A stretch of DNA of 52,993 bases from a virus, in IMG/VR virus record IMGVR_UViG_3300048834_000646, positions 1 through 52,993 of that record; one strand, 5' to 3'. The stretch's first letter is position 1. Every line of letters starts with the position of its first letter. Positions 48,971-52,993 of the stretch are shown here, piece by piece. The position numbers and the translations under genes are program-made. Below the pieces are notes generated by a model, which saw nothing but the letters and a program-made list of their open reading frames with translations, made no database searches and was not told where the DNA came from.

Positions 48971-49501
48971 ATGAACCGCTCGCTCCGCTCGCTCGCCCTC
49001 GCCGCCCTGCTGCTGGCCGGCCTCACCGCTCCCCCCGCGCTCCGCGCGCAGGAGGGGAGCACCTCGCTCCTGCTCCTGACCTCGCTCCCGATGCAGGAGC
49101 TGCCGCCGGTCCTCGACACGATGCCGGTGGTCCCGGATACGGTCGTGACCCCGCCCGACTCGGTCGCGGCCGGCGTGGTGCTCCCCGCCATGCCGTTCAG
49201 CCTCGCGTGGCTGAAGCAGTTTGTCGTGATCAATCAGCTCTGGTGCGCCATGTTCCTCACCTCGGCCATGCTCTTTGCCTTCGCCAAGTACTGGCCGGGA
49301 TTCGCGGGGATCTCCGACGCGGCCACGATCGTGGTGCAGCTGATCATCGGGTGGCTGCTCTCGTACGCCGTCACCAGCTGGGGCGGGAAGCCCGACGCCG
49401 AGATCAACGCGCTGATCACGACAGGCATGTCGGCGATCGCGTCCGGCTACATCTTCCGCCTCGGGAAGAAGCAACCAGGCAACAGCGCGCCACCGAAGTA
49501 A
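48971..49501 (+). CDS. Holin candidate with cleavable-type signal peptide
   Basis: 176 residues. Residues 1-27 look like a signal peptide (MNRSLRSLALAALLLAG...PALRAQ), followed by a Pro-rich linker. Three hydrophobic segments follow: INQLWCAMFLTSAMLFAFA, DAATIVVQLIIGWLLSYAV and ALITTGMSAIASGYIF, ending in a basic tail. This fits a class I holin with an added exported N-terminal segment. It stands right before the endolysin and has a ggagg site. The signal peptide of Ala-Gln type is reminiscent of Gemmatimonadota. Confidence 0.6.
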   Translation: MNRSLRSLALAALLLAGLTAPPALRAQEGSTSLLLLTSLPMQELPPVLDTMPVVPDTVVTPPDSVAAGVVLPAMPFSLAWLKQFVVINQLWCAMFLTSAMLFAFAKYWPGFAGISDAATIVVQLIIGWLLSYAVTSWGGKPDAEINALITTGMSAIASGYIFRLGKKQPGNSAPPK

Positions 49502-49520
49502 CCCCCGGCCTTCCCTTAGA

Positions 49521-49553
49521 GCCTCTGCCCGCGCGCCCCGCGCCGGCAGAGGC
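49521..49553 (+). terminator. Hairpin between holin and endolysin genes
   Basis: gcctctgcc/ggcagaggc, a perfect 9-bp stem, encloses a GC-rich loop and ends 14 bases before the endolysin ATG. ggag and tttt follow. It may be a partial terminator that balances endolysin expression, or a structure sequestering the ribosome site. Confidence 0.55.
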
Positions 49554-49567
49554 ATTGGAGTTTTCTG

Positions 49568-50092
49568 ATGTCGTACGCAAGCGCCCTCGCCTTGACCCTC
49601 GAGATCGAGAAGCTGTGGTATGCCGGCGACCGGCCGAGCGATCCGAACCCGACGATGAAAGGCGTCACGCAGAACCGCTACAACAAGTTCCGGAAGGAGA
49701 ACAGCCTCCCTTGGCGCTCGGTGCGCGAGATCGAGGAGAAGGAGCTGCAGGCGATCTATTACACCTATTGGGTCGCGGCGCACTGCGCGGAGCTCGGCCC
49801 CCTGGCCGCGACGGTGGTCTTTGATCACGCGGTGAACGCCTCACCGGAGGCGGCGATTCGCGTCATGCAGGCCGTGACCGGCGTCGCGACGGACGGTCGC
49901 TGGGGACCGAAGACGGCCGCGGCCGTGCAGGGCTGGGTTGGCGAGGACGTGTCCTTCGCGACGGCCCTCTGCTGGGCGCGCCTCGATCACTACTATCGGC
50001 TGGCGCTCAGCCCGCGCCTCCGGCCGAATCTGACGAGCTGGCTCGATCGCGTGCGGAAGCTCTACAAGGTGCTGGAGCTCGCCCCGCGGTGA
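49568..50092 (+). CDS. GH108-like endolysin with variant catalytic motif
   Basis: 174 residues. TMKGVTQNRYNKFR, then SVREIEEKELQAIYYTYWVAA, FDHAVNASPEAAIRVMQA and GVATDGRWGPKT match the GH108/peptidoglycan-binding 3 muramidase family (about 170-190 residues). The family motif E-G-G is read here as Y-A-G-D (18-21), with Glu only at 12 and 14. So the acid residue is displaced or absent. It should cut the glycan backbone of peptidoglycan once released by the holin. Confidence 0.75.
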   Translation: MSYASALALTLEIEKLWYAGDRPSDPNPTMKGVTQNRYNKFRKENSLPWRSVREIEEKELQAIYYTYWVAAHCAELGPLAATVVFDHAVNASPEAAIRVMQAVTGVATDGRWGPKTAAAVQGWVGEDVSFATALCWARLDHYYRLALSPRLRPNLTSWLDRVRKLYKVLELAPR

Positions 50093-50295
50093 GCGCCTCC
50101 CTCGAGCCGCCGATGCGCGCCCGGGCCCGGGCGCTGATGGCCGAGTACGGCGGCGACTTCACCGCGGCCGAGAAGCGCTGCGCCTTCGAGAAGTTGCTCG
50201 CGGCGACCGAGGGGAACGATCTTCTGTACGAGGAATGGGACGTCCTGCTTTTCAACCTGCACCGGCTCTTCGGTGCACCAACCATGATCGGGTGA
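50089..50295 (+). CDS. Small helical protein, function unknown
   Basis: 68 residues from GTG (GTGA overlap with the endolysin). Helical throughout (RARARALMAEYGGDFTAAEKRCAFEKLL), no membrane segment. Possibly a lysis regulator; not recognised. Confidence 0.6.
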   Translation: MSASLEPPMRARARALMAEYGGDFTAAEKRCAFEKLLAATEGNDLLYEEWDVLLFNLHRLFGAPTMIG

Positions 50296-50300
50296 CACTC

Positions 50301-50801
50301 ATGCGTAGCTCCCTCGGAATGCTGCTCCTCCTGGTCGCCTGCTCCCATTCGCCTCGGCCCCCCATCCCGCGGCCGCCCGCGCCGCAGCCGCCGCCGCCGG
50401 CACCGCTCCCGCCGTCCCCGCCGCCGGTCCCGACCGCGTATGACTCGGTCGCGCCGATCCTGCTCACCGTGCCGGCCGGCGTCGGGGCGGTCCGCGTCGA
50501 GTTCGGCTATCTCGAGCGCGTCGACTCGGTCCGATGGAATCTCGACCGCGTGTTTCTCGGGACCGAGAGCGGGCCGGCAGGATCCGGCGCGCCGCGCGCC
50601 GGCGGGCTGGTGGCGATCACCGGTCCGCCGCTTGATACGCTGGGCTGGGTGTACATGCGCGAGACGCTGCGGCCGGCCGATCTTCGGCTGACCGCGCAGG
50701 AGGCGACCGCGGATTCCACCGGCGGCTATCGCCCCGCGCCGACGAAGGGGATCCTCTTGCGAGTTGGCGCGGCGCGCCGCGCGCCGCGGCTCGAGCAGTG
50801 A
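50301..50801 (+). CDS. Pro-rich lipoprotein, outer-spanin candidate
   Basis: 166 residues. Lipobox LLVAC (Leu-Val-Ala-Cys, Cys near residue 16) after a short hydrophobic signal, then a 30-residue Pro-rich linker and a beta domain (SVAPILLTVPAGVGAVRVEFGY). Rz1-type outer spanins are Pro-rich lipoproteins, though usually shorter. It overlaps the next gene (GTGA), which encodes an inner-membrane coiled-coil protein, so the pair could be o- and i-spanin in reversed order. Upstream GTG 50292 is an alternative start. Confidence 0.6.
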   Translation: MRSSLGMLLLLVACSHSPRPPIPRPPAPQPPPPAPLPPSPPPVPTAYDSVAPILLTVPAGVGAVRVEFGYLERVDSVRWNLDRVFLGTESGPAGSGAPRAGGLVAITGPPLDTLGWVYMRETLRPADLRLTAQEATADSTGGYRPAPTKGILLRVGAARRAPRLEQ

Positions 50802-51523
50802 CCACGGAAGACGCGCGCCCGCCGCGGCAGGGGTTCCTTGCCGGCACGGTGCCGGTCTGGCTGCTGCTGCTCTTCCTGCTGGCGCTCCTCGGCCTGGGCA
50901 TCGCGCTGGCCCTCGAGTCCGCCGCGGCGCGTCGCAACGGCCTCGCCGCGGACTCGCTGGTGGCGGCGCGCGACACCACGCGCCTCGTGGCCCCGCTGCG
51001 CGGGCAGATCGCAGGGCTGGCGGCAGAGCGGGCGGTCTGGCAGCGCCGCGCGATTCAGGCGGAGCTCGCGGCCGACTCGCTCGATCGCAAGCTGAAGCAG
51101 CGGCCGAAGGCGGCGGCCGACGTCGCGGTGGTGGTGCGCGTCGACACGCTCCGCGACACGACCGTCGTCCGCCGGGATGACGCCGACACACGGATGGCCA
51201 GCTTCCACCAGTACCGCGCGCCCTTCCGGATCTGGTCGGACGTCACGCTGCCGGCGACGGGCCCGGGATCACTCGAGACGATCGTCCTGATGGACTCCCT
51301 GAATCTCATCGCCCGCGTGATCTGCGGTGCGTCGCAGAACGGCATCACGCCGGCGACGATCGAGATCCGCGGCCCCGCCTGGGCCGGGATCGGCATCCGG
51401 CAACCGCAGACGGATCCCGGCGTCTGCAATCCCCGCCGGGATGTCTCGGTCGGCTTGCGCGTGCCGGCATGGACCCACGTCATTACCGCGGTGCTCTTTT
51501 TCTTCTTCGGCCTTCAATTCTGA
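50798..51523 (+). CDS. Membrane coiled-coil protein, inner-spanin candidate
   Basis: 241 residues from GTG. Membrane helix at residues 18-40 (VPVWLLLLFLLALLGLGIALAL), then a coiled coil to about 105 with DSLVAARDTTRL, and a beta domain. The C-terminus ends in a second hydrophobic stretch (HVITAVLFFFFGLQF). Rz-type inner spanins have the N-terminal anchor and coiled coil; the extra beta domain and hydrophobic end are unusual. Overlaps the lipoprotein gene. Confidence 0.55.
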   Translation: MTTEDARPPRQGFLAGTVPVWLLLLFLLALLGLGIALALESAAARRNGLAADSLVAARDTTRLVAPLRGQIAGLAAERAVWQRRAIQAELAADSLDRKLKQRPKAAADVAVVVRVDTLRDTTVVRRDDADTRMASFHQYRAPFRIWSDVTLPATGPGSLETIVLMDSLNLIARVICGASQNGITPATIEIRGPAWAGIGIRQPQTDPGVCNPRRDVSVGLRVPAWTHVITAVLFFFFGLQF

Positions 51524-51533
51524 GAGGTATGCC

Positions 51534-51890
51534 ATGTCCGGATCCACCAAGCAGGTCAAGCCCATGGACAAGCCGGCGAACGAGCCGCCGCCGCCGCCTC
51601 AGGGACCGCAGGAGGGACACGCGGTCACGCGGCACGACGCGCGCTTCGAGATCATCGGCTTTCGCGATCGGAACCGGATCGCGATTCTGATGACGCACCG
51701 CTCGGTCGGCGGGCCCTCGTCCAGCGACGCGATCCGCACGCAGGACCTGATCCCGGTGCAGACCGAGGCCGGCGACGACGTCCCGGGCGAGTGGCGCGTG
51801 GCCACGCCGACCGAATTTGCCGCGGCCGTCGACGCCGCCGCGATCGCGGACGCCGCGCCGGCGGACGTGCCCAGCACCGACAAGACCTGA
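51534..51890 (+). CDS. Small protein, function unknown
   Basis: 118 residues from ATG 51534 with a gagagg site. Pro-rich start, beta core (ARFEIIGFRDRNRIAILMTHR), Ala/Asp-rich acidic end. Between the spanin-like pair and tail fibre; possibly a virion accessory. Not recognised. Confidence 0.65.
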   Translation: MSGSTKQVKPMDKPANEPPPPPQGPQEGHAVTRHDARFEIIGFRDRNRIAILMTHRSVGGPSSSDAIRTQDLIPVQTEAGDDVPGEWRVATPTEFAAAVDAAAIADAAPADVPSTDKT

Positions 51891-51901
51891 GGGCCTGACC
51901 G

Positions 51902-52906
51902 ATGCCGACGCCGACGTTCAAGGACCTCGTGCAGGAGACGAGCACGACCACCGGGACCGGGACGTACGATCTCGACGGCTCGGCTCCGACAGGCAAGCGC
52001 AGCTTCATCGCCGCGGGCCTCGATACGGAGACGGTCACGTATCTCGTGACCGATGGCGTCGATTGGGAGATCAACGAGGGCGTCGTCGCGGCGGGCTCTC
52101 CGCCGACGCTGACGCGCGGGACGCTGCTGGATTCCTCGACCGGATCCGCGATCGACTGGCCGGGTGGGACGCTGCGCGTGGGGCTGGTGCTGACCTCGCG
52201 CGATATCGCGACGGCGCTCGCCGGCGTGGGCGGCGGCGGGGGACTCCCCTTTCCGCTTTCCGCCCCGGCCTCGCCCTCCGCCTTCGACGAAGAGTTCACC
52301 GGGGCCAGCCTCGACGCCAAGTGGACCGTCATGAACAGCATGACGGCTAGCGGGAGCACCATCCAGTACAATTTCGACGGCACCTGGCTCTTGATTCCGA
52401 TGGTGGCCAACTCGACAGAGACCGCCCGACGCTACCGGATCCGGCAGACGATCAGCGGGATTCCGGCGGCGACGGAGTTCACGATGGTCGCTCGTATCGC
52501 GCTCGCCTCGTTCCCGTCGCTGAACGCAGCGATCACCCTGTCGTGGGGTGACAACGCGGCCTATAACACCGGCAACGCCTGTCTGGTGCGCCTCGACGTG
52601 GACAGCACGAATTTCCGCATTGGGGCCTACACAGTCGGGTTCACCGAGGTGACGGCCAACATCCCGCTCGGCGCGTCCCAGGTCTACATCGGATTCCGGC
52701 GAGACGAGGACAACATCTTCGACTGCTTCTGGTCGCTCGATGGGATCGGCTGGCGGCTGCTGTGGGGGGCCTCGACGCGCAACTACGCCTTCACGAATCT
52801 CTTCCTCGACATGAATGGGGCAACCAGCGGGAACACGGTCAGCATGATGGGCGTGGATTTTATTCGGGTGAACGACGCCCGCTTCTACCTTCCGCGCAAC
52901 GACTAG
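51902..52906 (+). CDS. Tail fibre or receptor-binding protein
   Basis: 334 residues. The N-terminal 110 match phage tail-fibre starts: VQETSTTTGTGTYDLDGSA, VDWEINEGVVAAGSP, LTRGTLLDSSTGSAIDWPGG. A Gly-rich hinge (GVGGGGGLPF) leads into a beta domain of LamG type (FDEEFTGASLDAKW to the end), likely the receptor-binding part. Far from the tail genes but common for phages to end with such a gene. A perfect terminator follows. Confidence 0.8.
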   Translation: MPTPTFKDLVQETSTTTGTGTYDLDGSAPTGKRSFIAAGLDTETVTYLVTDGVDWEINEGVVAAGSPPTLTRGTLLDSSTGSAIDWPGGTLRVGLVLTSRDIATALAGVGGGGGLPFPLSAPASPSAFDEEFTGASLDAKWTVMNSMTASGSTIQYNFDGTWLLIPMVANSTETARRYRIRQTISGIPAATEFTMVARIALASFPSLNAAITLSWGDNAAYNTGNACLVRLDVDSTNFRIGAYTVGFTEVTANIPLGASQVYIGFRRDEDNIFDCFWSLDGIGWRLLWGASTRNYAFTNLFLDMNGATSGNTVSMMGVDFIRVNDARFYLPRND

Positions 52907-52952
52907 GCGCTGTAGCATCCCTGCGCGGAGCTGAGGGGCAAGGGTAGCTTTC

Positions 52953-52983
52953 CGACCGCCCGGGAATTCCTCCCGGGCGGTCG
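52953..52983 (+). terminator. Perfect hairpin terminator at the window end
   Basis: 13-bp perfect stem (52953-52965 with 52971-52983), 5-base loop attcc, followed by cctcttt. It ends the late transcript after the tail fibre. Its right arm is also the first sequence of the window. Confidence 0.9.
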
Positions 52984-52992
52984 CCTCTTTCA
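52970..52992. repeat. Terminal overlap, right copy
   Basis: Identical to positions 1-23; see the left copy. The final t (52993) disagrees with g at position 24, a probable end-of-contig error. Confidence 0.8.
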
Positions 52993-52993
52993 T

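Noticed and set aside
1-52993. Temperate phage genes (integrase, excisionase, repressor pair)
   Set aside because: No tyrosine or serine recombinase was seen, and the only repressor-like fold lies at the end of a gene in the small-gene operon. Lysogeny by other means cannot be excluded.

Overview
The window reads as one essentially complete genome of a long-tailed, siphovirus-type phage (class Caudoviricetes), GC-rich throughout. The first 23 bases recur at positions 52970-52992, so the two ends overlap. The true molecule is either a circle or circular permutation of about 52.97 kb, or it carries a very short terminal repeat. The overlap falls inside a perfect terminator hairpin behind the last tail gene, which suggests an assembly break rather than a biological end. 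No rRNA, tRNA, integrase, transposase or CRISPR array was seen. The host is probably a Gram-negative (two-membrane) bacterium, because the lysis region encodes a Pro-rich lipoprotein followed by a membrane-anchored coiled-coil protein, like a two-part spanin. Signal peptides ending in Ala-Gln and many Asp-Thr/Asp-Ser runs in exported proteins resemble Gemmatimonadota proteins; that assignment is only a guess.

Layout. (1) 38-1066: three small genes continuing from the tail fibre gene, closed by a hairpin terminator at 1096-1130. (2) 1153-2321, minus strand: an O-like winged-helix replication protein and a DUF1643 protein. Three 14-bp dyads beside an AT-rich patch lie inside the O-like gene and look like an origin. 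(3) 2595-13236, plus strand: a ribbon-helix-helix regulator, a RecA-like ATPase with an SSB-type tail, a DnaQ-like exonuclease, a Gp157-like protein, ParB with a histone-H1-like tail, helix-turn-helix and VRR-NUC-type nuclease genes. The block ends with ParB-like, ABC-ATPase/GNAT fusion and formyltransferase-like genes, overlapped head to tail, which together look like a DNA-modification cassette. (4) 13316-25924: about 36 very small, mostly unknown genes, nearly all start/stop overlapped. Several have cysteine clusters; one has a J-domain, one an ASCH domain and one a lambda-repressor-like fold. Four of the first genes share a hairpin placed directly before the Shine-Dalgarno site. (5) 25925-26235: a non-coding junction with at least three hairpins. 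(6) 26236-38840: terminase, portal (DUF4055), MuF-like head protein, scaffold, capsid, connectors, tail terminator, tail tube and the G/GT chaperones. Inserted among them are a class I methyltransferase and a glycosyltransferase-like gene. (7) 38830-48518: tape measure, a large tail-tip protein with a propeller-like insertion, distal tail and lectin-like proteins. (8) 48515-52906: lysis genes (holin candidates, GH108-like endolysin, spanin-like pair) and a tail fibre.

The two control regions that stand out are AT-rich islands at 2554-2563 and 13238-13247. They share a 10-mer with one mismatch and sit upstream of the two early operons. Together with the ribbon-helix-helix protein they suggest a simple early switch.
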